From the NCBI RefSeq assembly GCF_028993635.1, contig NZ_CP118631.1:3410001-3474000 (forward strand): a stretch of DNA of 64,000 nt, given 5' to 3'. The number at the start of each line of letters is the position of its first letter. The first letter of the stretch is position 1. A program made the position numbers and the translations under genes. Positions 25,648-33,615 of the stretch are shown here, piece after piece. The notes below the pieces were generated by a model. That model did not search any database. It was not told the DNA's origin and saw only the letters and a list, made by a program, of their open reading frames with translations. The DNA is from Mucilaginibacter sp. SJ. Its GTDB lineage: Bacteria > Bacteroidota > Bacteroidia > Sphingobacteriales > Sphingobacteriaceae.

Positions 25648-27198
25648 TTACAGTTTAATTTCTTCGTCTTTTGATGAGAAGAAATGGAATTCCGTGATCT
25701 GATACGATGGGTTACTTTTAACCTTTATCCATTGCCCATATTTTACAAACCACTTCATTTGGCGGTTATAGATGCCCTTTTTAATAAAGGCCTCAATATA
25801 TGGGTGTACAGCCAGGGTTATACCTTTTTCGTTTTGCTCGGTAAGGATGTAATTGAAATTATTTTCAATATCGTCCATTAGCAAAATGGTTGGCCTTATC
25901 GTTCCGGTTCCGTTACACGTAGGGCAAACCTCGCTGGTAACAATGTTCATTTCGGGCCTTACCCGCTGACGGGTGATCTGCACCAGTCCAAATTTGCTTG
26001 GAGGCAAAATGGTGTGCTTGGCACGGTCGTACTGCATTTCGGCACGCAGAAAATCAAAAAGCTCTTTACGGTTTTGCGGTTTGTGCATATCGATAAAATC
26101 GATCACCACAATGCCGCCCATATCGCGCAGGCGTAACTGCCTTGCAATTTCTTTAGCTGCTTCCTTGTTTACCTGGTAAGCGTTCTCTTCCTGGTTTTCT
26201 TTGCTGGCTGTACGGTTACCGCTGTTTACGTCAATAACGTGCAGGGCTTCCGTATGCTCAATTACCAGGTAAGCACCACCGGCAAGGTTAACGGTTTTTC
26301 CAAACGCGCCTTTAATTTGCTTTTCGATCCCAAAATGGTCAAATATAGGCTCCTTGTGCTTGTGCAAGCGGACTATATTCTCCATATCGGGCGATATTTC
26401 ATGAACGTATGACCGAATTTCTTCGAACATACTATTGTCATTGGTATAAATGTGCTGAAAATCGGGGTTCAAAATATCCCTTAGGATAGTTGAAGTACGC
26501 CCAATTTCGCCCAATACCTTTTTTGAAGGCTCAACAGAAGGCAGCTTGGTAATAAACTGTTCCCATTTCGAGATCAGGTCAAGCAAATCTTTCTGTAGCT
26601 CATCAACCCCTTTACCTTCGGAAACTGTACGGATGATAACGCCAAAATGTTTTGGCTTAATGCTCTCAACTACTTTACGGAGACGTGTGCGCTCAGTATT
26701 GCTTTTTATCTTTTTCGAAATAGAAATTGCTTCCGAAAAGGGTACTAAAACAACATACCGGCCCGCTATCGACAGGTCGGAACTTAAACGCGGCCCCTTA
26801 GTTGATATGGGTTCTTTGGCTATCTGTACCGGGATAAGCTGGTTTTTGGTTAATATCTCGGAGATTTTTCCTCCCTTATTGATATCGGCCTCAAGCTTAA
26901 ACCCATCCAGTAGCTTTGACTGATATCCCCCGCTACGTACCTGCTTGGTTAGTTTAAGCAGGCTCTGCACCTGCGGACCAAGATCAAGATAATGCAAAAA
27001 GGCATCCTTCTCATAGCCAACGTCAACAAAGGCGGCATTTAAACTGGGCATGATCTTTTTGATGCGGCCCAGGTAAATATCGCCAACTGTATAGTTGTTG
27101 CTTACCTGTTCTTTGTGAAGCTCTACGAGTTGTTTATCCTGTAATAATGCAATAGTAGCCCCGTTGGGGGATGAATCGATAATTAATTCTTTTATCAA
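25648..27198 (-). CDS. rng: Ribonuclease E/G family protein
   Basis: Endoribonuclease of rRNA and mRNA processing. The 516-residue length fits RNase G rather than the longer RNase E. The N-terminal S1 domain shows VGDIYLGRIKKIMPSLNAAFVDVG. The catalytic part has VIDVNSG and VVIDFIDM with the metal-binding aspartates. CPTCNGTG near residue 420 is the zinc-link sequence. The gene stands upstream of a strong terminator and, in the other direction, is preceded by the COX24-like mini-gene on the same strand. Confidence 0.95.
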   Translation of the reverse strand: MIKELIIDSSPNGATIALLQDKQLVELHKEQVSNNYTVGDIYLGRIKKIMPSLNAAFVDVGYEKDAFLHYLDLGPQVQSLLKLTKQVRSGGYQSKLLDGFKLEADINKGGKISEILTKNQLIPVQIAKEPISTKGPRLSSDLSIAGRYVVLVPFSEAISISKKIKSNTERTRLRKVVESIKPKHFGVIIRTVSEGKGVDELQKDLLDLISKWEQFITKLPSVEPSKKVLGEIGRTSTILRDILNPDFQHIYTNDNSMFEEIRSYVHEISPDMENIVRLHKHKEPIFDHFGIEKQIKGAFGKTVNLAGGAYLVIEHTEALHVIDVNSGNRTASKENQEENAYQVNKEAAKEIARQLRLRDMGGIVVIDFIDMHKPQNRKELFDFLRAEMQYDRAKHTILPPSKFGLVQITRQRVRPEMNIVTSEVCPTCNGTGTIRPTILLMDDIENNFNYILTEQNEKGITLAVHPYIEAFIKKGIYNRQMKWFVKYGQWIKVKSNPSYQITEFHFFSSKDEEIKL

Positions 27199-27308
27199 TT
27201 GCTACTCCATTTCTTATAACGGTAAAAACCGTGTGTTAATAAGTGGGTAAAAAAACACTAATAAATAAAAAGTACCCACCCCGGTTTGGGGCAGGTAAAA
27301 TCACCAAT

Positions 27309-27380
27309 GTTTAGTCTTAAGTTTTTAGTCGAAAGTTTAAAGTCAGAAAAAAAGACTTTGTACTTAAGACTAAGTACTAT
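27309..27380. repeat. Degenerate AGTC(T)TAAG/AAAGTC repeat
   Basis: Variants of AGTCTTAAG, AGTCGAAAG and AAAGTCAG are repeated about eight times between rng and the COX24-like gene, in both orientations. No ORF is present. Confidence 0.5.
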
Positions 27381-27397
27381 CAACTTAACACAAATGC

Positions 27398-27487
27398 TTA
27401 TTTCTTTTTATGTCTGTTTTTTCTTAAACGTTTTTTACGTTTGTGGGTAGCCATTTTGTGTCTTTTACGTTTTTTACCGCTCGGCAT
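27398..27487 (-). CDS. AURKAIP1/COX24-domain-like very small basic protein
   Basis: A 29-residue ORF starts MPSGKKRKRHKMATHKRKKR; about two thirds of its residues are Lys, Arg or His. This matches the tiny conserved protein of Bacteroidota annotated with the AURKAIP1/COX24 domain, related to the mitochondrial ribosomal protein mS38. A ribosomal role is therefore likely but inferred. ATG at 27487 is followed by a clean frame to TAA at 27400-27398. It is too short for most gene callers. The TPR protein gene ends 22 bp upstream on the same strand. Confidence 0.85.
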   Translation of the reverse strand: MPSGKKRKRHKMATHKRKKRLRKNRHKKK

Positions 27488-27509
27488 AATAATAATTTTT
27501 AAATGTGTG

Positions 27510-28364
27510 TTAGTTATTTAATTCCTTGATATATCCATCAATGCGCTGACTGAATACAGGGTCAGGCATCATTTCTTTGCATTTCTGGTAAGCATCAATA
27601 GCTTCCTTTTTCATGCCTAATTGCTTATAGCTTTCGGCTAAATAGAAAGTAGGTTCCAGTTCCTGCTTTTGCGCAAGCAGCGTTTTAAACCTGCCTACCG
27701 CTTTTTCATACTGACCCGATTTCATGGCGAACATACCTAAGTTAAGGTTAGCGTTCCAATTTTTCGGGTCTTTTTTAACAACCTCAAGCAACAGCGCTAT
27801 ACCCTGCATAGGGCCTGCTGCGCCATTAACGTAAGCTATGCCCAACCCGGTTTTACCTTCAAGGCTTTCGGGTTGTAATTTCAAAGCATTTTGAAATGCT
27901 TCGGCAGCATCATTCACAAACGCAGGTTGAAATAAAGTATCCTGTGTAAGTTTATATGCATCATTAAAACGGTTACCTGCATTTATCCAGTCTTGTACCT
28001 TGTTTTCTTTACGGGCTAATGCCTGGTAATAAAACGCTGCAGGTGCGGGCTGGTTAACATCATCCCAGTGCTTGGCAAGCTGCGCTTGCAAAGACGGCGC
28101 ATCTGCGTCTGATGCTTTTTTTAACTGGGCTTCAAGGTCATTGATCTTAGCCGCCAATGCATCCCCAATAGCTGCTTTGGCAGGGGCCGACACCATATCA
28201 ACGGTAACATTAGCTGCCGGTTTAACAGCGCCTGCTGAGGCGGCCATGGCCGGTTTGCCGTTTTTATCGTCTTTTGGTTTTACTAAACCTTTTACGGGCA
28301 ACCAATACAAATAGCCCATAATAACAACTACGGCTGCACTAACGACTATTTGTTTTTTATTCAT
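27510..28364 (-). CDS. Membrane-anchored TPR protein
   Basis: The 284-residue protein has an N-terminal membrane helix (about residues 7-25) and an Ala/Lys-rich linker. A set of TPR-like repeats follows, seen clearly in the C-terminal half: GKTGLGIAYVNGAAGPMQGI, NWNANLNLGMFAMKSGQYEK and EPTFYLAESYKQLGMKKEA. Such proteins usually scaffold complexes on the periplasmic side. It starts 12 bp downstream of the HU gene and probably shares its transcript. Confidence 0.8.
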   Translation of the reverse strand: MNKKQIVVSAAVVVIMGYLYWLPVKGLVKPKDDKNGKPAMAASAGAVKPAANVTVDMVSAPAKAAIGDALAAKINDLEAQLKKASDADAPSLQAQLAKHWDDVNQPAPAAFYYQALARKENKVQDWINAGNRFNDAYKLTQDTLFQPAFVNDAAEAFQNALKLQPESLEGKTGLGIAYVNGAAGPMQGIALLLEVVKKDPKNWNANLNLGMFAMKSGQYEKAVGRFKTLLAQKQELEPTFYLAESYKQLGMKKEAIDAYQKCKEMMPDPVFSQRIDGYIKELNN

Positions 28365-28376
28365 GATGGCGTATAA

Positions 28377-28673
28377 TTATTTTTTGCTGGTTTTGTTACC
28401 TGACTTTACTTTCTCAACAAAAGTTTTGGCCGGTTTAAAGCTTGGCACAAAGTGCTCAGGGATAATGATGGCAGTATTTTTTGAAATGTTACGTGCTGTT
28501 TTCTTAGCTCTTTTTTTAACCACAAAGCTACCGAACCCTCTTACATATACGTTTTCGCCGCCAACCATTGAGCTTTTAACAACTTTGAAAAACGCCTCAA
28601 CAGTTTCCTGCACGTCTACTTTCTCTATACCTGTCTTTGATGAGATTTCAGTTATAATTTCTGCCTTAGTCAT
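28377..28673 (-). CDS. HU-family DNA-binding protein
   Basis: A 98-residue histone-like protein that bends and compacts DNA. It starts MTKAEIITEISSKTG, the classic HU N-terminus, and has the DNA-binding arm signature GFGSFVVKKRAKKTARN. The C-terminal tail is lysine-rich. A -7 element TACTTTTG on the minus strand at 28731-28724 probably belongs to its promoter, about 50 bp before the ATG, but no well-placed -33 was seen. Confidence 0.93.
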   Translation of the reverse strand: MTKAEIITEISSKTGIEKVDVQETVEAFFKVVKSSMVGGENVYVRGFGSFVVKKRAKKTARNISKNTAIIIPEHFVPSFKPAKTFVEKVKSGNKTSKK

Positions 28674-28967
28674 ATCTTATTTACTTAATTTAATTTTATA
28701 AATACTTAACTGTTTTGGGGTTGCAAAAGTATTGCTTTATCCGTTAACAGCGAAATATTTATCCGTTTTTTTTTACCAGGGCCGTAAAACCTACATTTTC
28801 GTTACAATTTTGAGTATGAGAGGCTTATAAATTACTGGTTAAACATCAATTTGCCGGTGTAAAGAAGTGTGAAAAAAAGTGTGAAAATCTATCAATCCAA
28901 CTGGTAGTAAAGGGCTTGTACTTTCACAGGTTAGTTGCCAATATTTATCTCTGATTTTTAAATATCA

Positions 28968-29137
28968 ACTCCCCGGCCTCCTGGCTTTTCTCCTGGTTCG
29001 TGACTCTTTGATTTCTTATCTCCCGATTCTTGTTTCTTGACTCTTACCTCTTGACTCTTCCCCTATCTCCAGCCTTCCGCTCCTCTTGATTCCTGATTCT
29101 TGCCTTCTTGTTTCCTGCCTTCTTGTTTCTTAATTAC
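28968..29137. repeat. Pyrimidine-rich degenerate repeat tract upstream of mutY
   Basis: For about 170 bp the plus strand is largely C and T, built from variants of TTGATTCCTGATTCTTG, CTCTTGACTCTT and CTTGTTTCCTGCC. The tract reaches to within a dozen bases of the mutY ATG at 29148. It keeps the mutY frame open upstream by chance, but the peptide it would encode is not protein-like. The rest of the 28674-29147 gap holds the HU promoter region and nothing else recognisable. Confidence 0.65.
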
Positions 29138-29147
29138 TTTTACAACA

Positions 29148-30194
29148 ATGAATTTTACCGACGAAATTGTACAATGGTACTTAAACAACAAACGAAACCT
29201 GCCCTGGCGCAATACTACCGATCCTTATGTGATCTGGCTATCTGAAATCATACTGCAGCAAACCCGGGTAGAACAGGGTATGCCATATTTTTATCGCTTC
29301 CTGGAAAAATATCCTGATGTAAGCAGTTTTGCCGCAGCTCATGAAGATGAAATCCTGAAGCTGTGGCAGGGACTGGGTTACTACTCCAGGGGGCGCAACA
29401 TGCTTAAAACAGCCCGGCTGGTACAGGAACTCCATAACGGACGTTTCCCGGATAGCTATAATGAACTGATAAAACTAAAAGGTATTGGCGAATACACGGC
29501 CGCCGCCATCGCTTCGTTTGCGGCTAATGAAGCCAAAGCCGTAGTAGACGGTAACGTTTATCGTGTACTGGCGCGATACCTGGGTATCTATGAGCCTATC
29601 AACTCAACCGGGGGTAAAAAAACATTTCAACAAGCCGCCGACGATTTTCTTAATAAGAAAATGCCGGGACTGCATAATCAGGCCGTGATGGAGTTTGGTG
29701 CCATGCTGTGCAAACCTAAAAATCCGGCCTGTGGTATTTGCCCTGTCCGCCTGGGTTGCGTGGCCTTTAACACCAACGCTGTTGCCGCTCTCCCGGTAAA
29801 ATTAAAAACTGTAAAAGTGTGTGAGCGCTTTTTTAATTATTTCCTGGTAACCAACGGCGACACCATTTTGATGAACAAAAGGGGCGATAAAGACATCTGG
29901 GCCAATATGTTTGACTTACCTATGGTAGAAACAAGCTCACTTTTAACCCTGACAGCGCTATTGAAACAACCCGAAGTTTTAGCTGTTTTTGGTGATGATA
30001 TTGAAGCTACTGAAATCTCGCCGGTGCATAAACACATCCTTACCCATCAGCGGCTTTTTGTAAGGCTGATAAAAATCAAAAACCAGCCACTCAAAACGCA
30101 CGAAAACTGGGTTAAAATTAACGTTCAAAACCTGCCGGAGTTAGCTTTACCAAAAATCATTTTTATATTATTAAAAAATATTTTTAATTTGTAA
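29148..30194 (+). CDS. mutY: A/G-specific adenine glycosylase MutY
   Basis: Removes adenine mispaired with 8-oxoguanine. From ATG 29148 the protein has 348 residues. The catalytic glutamate lies in ILQQTRVEQ and the catalytic aspartate in VVDGNVYRVLARYLG, after the helix-hairpin-helix LKGIGEYTAAAIASFA. The iron-sulfur cluster motif C-x6-C-x2-C-x5-C is intact in CKPKNPACGICPVRLGC. A NUDIX-like C-terminal domain that recognises 8-oxoG follows. A longer frame from 29100 runs into the pyrimidine tract and is rejected. ssb follows 24 bp later. Confidence 0.95.
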   Translation: MNFTDEIVQWYLNNKRNLPWRNTTDPYVIWLSEIILQQTRVEQGMPYFYRFLEKYPDVSSFAAAHEDEILKLWQGLGYYSRGRNMLKTARLVQELHNGRFPDSYNELIKLKGIGEYTAAAIASFAANEAKAVVDGNVYRVLARYLGIYEPINSTGGKKTFQQAADDFLNKKMPGLHNQAVMEFGAMLCKPKNPACGICPVRLGCVAFNTNAVAALPVKLKTVKVCERFFNYFLVTNGDTILMNKRGDKDIWANMFDLPMVETSSLLTLTALLKQPEVLAVFGDDIEATEISPVHKHILTHQRLFVRLIKIKNQPLKTHENWVKINVQNLPELALPKIIFILLKNIFNL

Positions 30195-30218
30195 AATAAT
30201 TTTGCGTTAATTTATGGC

Positions 30219-30629
30219 ATGTCTGGAATAAACAAAGTAATACTCGTTGGCCACTTAGGCAAAGACCCTGAAGTGCGGAATTTAGAAGGTGGCGTATCTG
30301 TTACGAGTTTCCCTTTAGCTACTTCCGAAACTTTTAACAAAGATGGCCGCAAGGTTGAACAAACCGAATGGCATAATATTGTAATGTGGCGGGGACTGGC
30401 AGAAGTAGCGGCCAGGTTTCTTTCAAAAGGGAAGCTGGTTTATATTGAGGGCAAACTCCGCACCCGCTCATTTGAGGATAAGGAAGGTATAAAAAAATAT
30501 ACTACCGAAATTGTGGCCGAAAACTTCACTATGCTTGGCCGCAAGAGTGATTTTGATACCGAGCCGTTAAAATCACCCTCAAAAAATGGGGATTCGTTTA
30601 TAGATCATTTAAATGCCGAAGACTATTAA
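30219..30629 (+). CDS. ssb: Single-stranded DNA-binding protein
   Basis: A 136-residue SSB with the OB-fold start GINKVILVGHLGKDPEVR and the conserved core TEWHNIVMWRGLAEVAARFL. The acidic tail ends in HLNAEDY rather than the usual DDDIPF, so the partner-binding tip is altered. Bacteroidota carry several SSB paralogues, and this may be a secondary one. A -7-like TAATTTTG at 30197-30204 lies just before the start, but without a good -33. A terminator follows at 30661-30694. Confidence 0.93.
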   Translation: MSGINKVILVGHLGKDPEVRNLEGGVSVTSFPLATSETFNKDGRKVEQTEWHNIVMWRGLAEVAARFLSKGKLVYIEGKLRTRSFEDKEGIKKYTTEIVAENFTMLGRKSDFDTEPLKSPSKNGDSFIDHLNAEDY

Positions 30630-30660
30630 ATTACCGATACTTACTAAAACATCCCAAAGA

Positions 30661-30694
30661 AAAAATGCCGGTAACACTTGTCACTGGCATTTTT
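30661..30694 (+). terminator. Terminator of the mutY-ssb unit
   Basis: The hairpin AAAAATGCCGGT ... ACTGGCATTTTT has a mostly paired stem and a T-tract on the right. It lies about 30 bp after ssb and before the convergent lipoprotein gene, so it may work in both directions. Confidence 0.8.
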
Positions 30695-30719
30695 CATATC
30701 CCGCAGAATTATAAATCGG

Positions 30720-31211
30720 TTATTGCTTAAAATAGTTCACACCCTGTGGCGCGGTACAATCGTCGGCCGGTCCGCATATATATGTCAACGTAAGTACATT
30801 CCCTCCGGCATTTAAAACCATAGTGTAGTTCGCCGTTACCGCAATAACGTTGCTAACCGCCGCCAGTTCGGAAACCGGACCAAAAGCATTGTTTTTATTT
30901 TGATAATCGGTTATATCATACAAGGTTAACACCGAATTCTGGATCTTATACTTTCCAACCCTTTTTGACGCTGTTCCGATAAGCTTTTTGGAAACCGAGT
31001 CGATACTGGTCACAGTACCTTCAAATGTGTGGTCGGTTTTAAAATCGTATTCATATTGTATCCACTGTTTTGAATAAGCTGCCGGAACAATCCATTTTCC
31101 CGATACGTTTAGCTCACTTGTTACCGACTCTTTATGGCAACCCCAAAACGCCGTTACTAAAACAACGGCTAACAAGCCTAACACTTTTGCAGGATTCGTA
31201 ATTTGTTTCAT
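30720..31211 (-). CDS. Lipoprotein of unknown function, lipocalin-like
   Basis: From ATG 31211 the protein has 163 residues, with a lipoprotein signal (lipobox FWGC, about residue 25). The mature part is beta-rich: SGKWIVPAAYSKQWIQYEYDF, DHTFEGTVTSID, GKYKIQNSVLTLYDITDY and NYTMVLNAGGNVLTLTYICG. A G-x-W motif early in the mature part plus repeating strands suggests a lipocalin-type barrel. The frame runs upstream to 31277 but that part overlaps a terminator hairpin. No partner is evident. Confidence 0.68.
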   Translation of the reverse strand: MKQITNPAKVLGLLAVVLVTAFWGCHKESVTSELNVSGKWIVPAAYSKQWIQYEYDFKTDHTFEGTVTSIDSVSKKLIGTASKRVGKYKIQNSVLTLYDITDYQNKNNAFGPVSELAAVSNVIAVTANYTMVLNAGGNVLTLTYICGPADDCTAPQGVNYFKQ

Positions 31212-31276
31212 ATCAATGATTACGCTTAAAAAAAGCGTAATGATACAGCAGCATATTCTTTTTCGCCGCAAAAGCA

Positions 31277-31310
31277 AAAGCCCTCATATAATGAACTATA
31301 TGAGGGCTTT
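31277..31310 (-). terminator. Terminator behind the DPP-IV-like peptidase gene
   Basis: A perfect 14-bp stem, AAAGCCCTCATATA against TATATGAGGGCTTT, with a 6-nt loop. In the minus direction it is followed by TTGCTTTTGC. It begins 14 bp from the peptidase stop codon. Confidence 0.85.
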
Positions 31311-31323
31311 GCATATAATATGT

Positions 31324-33513
31324 TTATCTTCCTCCCGGAGGGCATTTAGCTTTCAGATACTGTGTAAATAACGTGCGCAAATGCTGTGTTGTACCTTCGC
31401 CTTCCGATATCGAATGCGTACGGTTAGGGTACGACATTAGCTGAAACTGCCTGTTGTATTTCACCAGTTCGTCAATCAGCAGCTCGGCATTTTTGTAATG
31501 CACATTATCATCGCCCGTACCATGAATGTAAAGCAGGTTGCCTTTCAAATTCTTAGCATAAGTAACCGGCGAGCCTTTGATAAACACTGCACGGCCGGCA
31601 TCATCGGTTGGTACGCCCATATAGCGCTCCTGGTAAATGTTATCATAAGTAAGCTGGTTGCCCACCGCTGCTACCGCGATACCTGTTTTATAAATATCTC
31701 CATACTGGAACATCAGGTTAAGGGTTGATGAACCGCCGCCGCTCCAGCCGTGTACTGCAATACGGGTTGAGTCGACAAATGGCCATTTAATGATCTCTTT
31801 GGCAGCCATAGCCTGATCACGGATATTGATGATCCCGATGTTCTTGTAAATAGCCTTGCGCCACGCGGTGCCTTTAGGGGTAGGAGCGCCACGACCTTCA
31901 ACCGACATGTAAATATACCCGTCGTCGGCCATGCTGCCTTCATATAGCCTGTTACGGCCCGTACCCCAGGTATCTGTTACGGTTTGTCCGGCCGGCTCGC
32001 CATAAACGGTAAACAGCACCGGATATTTTTTATTCGGATCGAAATTGGTTGGTTTTACCATCCAGCCGTCCATTTCAATGCCATCAACAGTTTTTACTTT
32101 GAAAAACTCGGGTTTATTTTTAGCGTTTTTATCAACGGTTATTACAGTGCCGCCGATATGTTTATGAGCGGGCAAACTGATCACCTCGCTTTGCGGGCGG
32201 GTATAGCTGTTGCTGAAATTATGCAGCGCAACCTTACCATTAGGCGAAATATCATAGCTATGCGTACCCGGTTCATCAGCAGGCGAAACACGCTCGGCCG
32301 TGCCGCCGCTTAATTTTATTTTGTAAAGGTATTTCTGTGTAGCATTATCCGGCGAAGCGATGAAATATACATAACCCAAAGCTTCGTCGATCATGTCGAT
32401 ACCGATCACATCATAATTGCCTTTGGTGATCAGGCTTTCTTTGCCTTCGCGCGTTATTTTATACAAATGGCGCCAGCCATCCTTTTCGCTCAGCCACAAA
32501 AAGCTTTTACCTTTTTCAATCCAGCCCCAGCCTACCGGGTCGCCGCCGGCTACACGAGCTTTAACATCAATCCATGAATCATTATGCTCTTCGCGGATAA
32601 CACGGGTAGTACCATTTGATACATTGCCGATAAATACGCGGCTTTCATTTTGCGCACGGTTCAGTTGTTCAAGAATAACTTCGTTTGAGTTATCGGCCCA
32701 TTCCATATTAGGGATATAATGCTGCACAGCATCGCCGGGCACATTGATCCAGGTAGTTTTACCGGTAGCGGTATTCACAACGCCCACTTTACATGAGCTT
32801 GGATCTTCGCCTGCAACAGGATATTCAACCGGCACAACGTAGGGATAAACCGAATCGGTAGTGTTCAGCATCAAATAAGTTTTGATCTTGCCGGCGTCTA
32901 TTTGCCAGTAGGCTATTGATTTACTATCCGGCGACCAGCGGAAACCGTCGCGGCAGCCAAACTCTTCCTCATAAGCCCAGTCAAAAGTACCGTTGATAAG
33001 CGTTTGGGTACCATCGGTAGTTAGTTGTTTTACCGAACCATCGGCCAGGTCTTCCATGTAGATATTATGCCCGCTTACGTAAGCAGCTTTACTGCCATCG
33101 GGCGAAAATTTGGCGAACATCAATGATGATGCCGGCAGATTTTTACCCAACTGCCAAAGCTTTTTGGTATTGGAATCATACACCCAGTAATCGCCGCGGG
33201 TATCATAGCGCCATACTTTTTTAGTATTGGTGTTGATGAGCACTTTTTTGTTATCATCGCTCACTGTAAACCTTTTAACACTGATAGGCGCTTTGCCGGC
33301 CGGCGTCAATTCTTCTTTGGTGATAAAAACAGCTTTCTTTGAAGTATCACGGGCATCAATCATGATAATTTGCCCGCCGGTGATACGGTAATACTGATAG
33401 CCGTCTTTTGTCCAGTTAACGGCGGCCCGTTGCGCCCGGGCCGTATTTTGCAGTAAGATTAACAATAGCGCAGTAAGGAAAAATAATCCCGAACGGTAAA
33501 ATTTCATATACAT
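31324..33513 (-). CDS. Exported S9-family (dipeptidyl peptidase IV-like) serine peptidase
   Basis: The 729-residue protein has a signal peptide (about residues 1-27). It has an N-terminal beta-propeller (DPP IV N-terminal region, about residues 90-440) and a C-terminal alpha/beta hydrolase domain. The catalytic serine is in HGWSGGGS, the aspartate in HGTGDDNVHY and the histidine in PNRTHSISEG. These fit dipeptidyl peptidases that cut after proline in the periplasm. The conserved glutamate pair of DPP IV is probably YEEEFG near residue 180. A strong terminator follows. It is divergent from the serine hydrolase gene. Confidence 0.92.
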   Translation of the reverse strand: MYMKFYRSGLFFLTALLLILLQNTARAQRAAVNWTKDGYQYYRITGGQIIMIDARDTSKKAVFITKEELTPAGKAPISVKRFTVSDDNKKVLINTNTKKVWRYDTRGDYWVYDSNTKKLWQLGKNLPASSLMFAKFSPDGSKAAYVSGHNIYMEDLADGSVKQLTTDGTQTLINGTFDWAYEEEFGCRDGFRWSPDSKSIAYWQIDAGKIKTYLMLNTTDSVYPYVVPVEYPVAGEDPSSCKVGVVNTATGKTTWINVPGDAVQHYIPNMEWADNSNEVILEQLNRAQNESRVFIGNVSNGTTRVIREEHNDSWIDVKARVAGGDPVGWGWIEKGKSFLWLSEKDGWRHLYKITREGKESLITKGNYDVIGIDMIDEALGYVYFIASPDNATQKYLYKIKLSGGTAERVSPADEPGTHSYDISPNGKVALHNFSNSYTRPQSEVISLPAHKHIGGTVITVDKNAKNKPEFFKVKTVDGIEMDGWMVKPTNFDPNKKYPVLFTVYGEPAGQTVTDTWGTGRNRLYEGSMADDGYIYMSVEGRGAPTPKGTAWRKAIYKNIGIINIRDQAMAAKEIIKWPFVDSTRIAVHGWSGGGSSTLNLMFQYGDIYKTGIAVAAVGNQLTYDNIYQERYMGVPTDDAGRAVFIKGSPVTYAKNLKGNLLYIHGTGDDNVHYKNAELLIDELVKYNRQFQLMSYPNRTHSISEGEGTTQHLRTLFTQYLKAKCPPGGR

Positions 33514-33534
33514 TTAGTTTGAATTAATAGAGCA

Positions 33535-33561
33535 ACGTTATTTTTATTTATTAGATAACGT
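33535..33561. promoter_or_regulatory. Inverted repeat in a divergent promoter region
   Basis: ACGTTAT at 33535-33541 is mirrored by ATAACGT at 33555-33561, with 13 bp between. It lies between two divergent exported-enzyme genes and could be an operator. No regulator gene is nearby and the match could be chance. Confidence 0.3.
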
Positions 33562-33615
33562 CACTGTAAATTTTGCGTTAAATTAGCACAATAAAGAAAT
33601 CTAAAGCCCTCTGTA

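Noticed and set aside
29100-29147. N-terminal extension of MutY
   Set aside because: The added residues come from the pyrimidine repeat tract, and the family start lies at ATG 29148.
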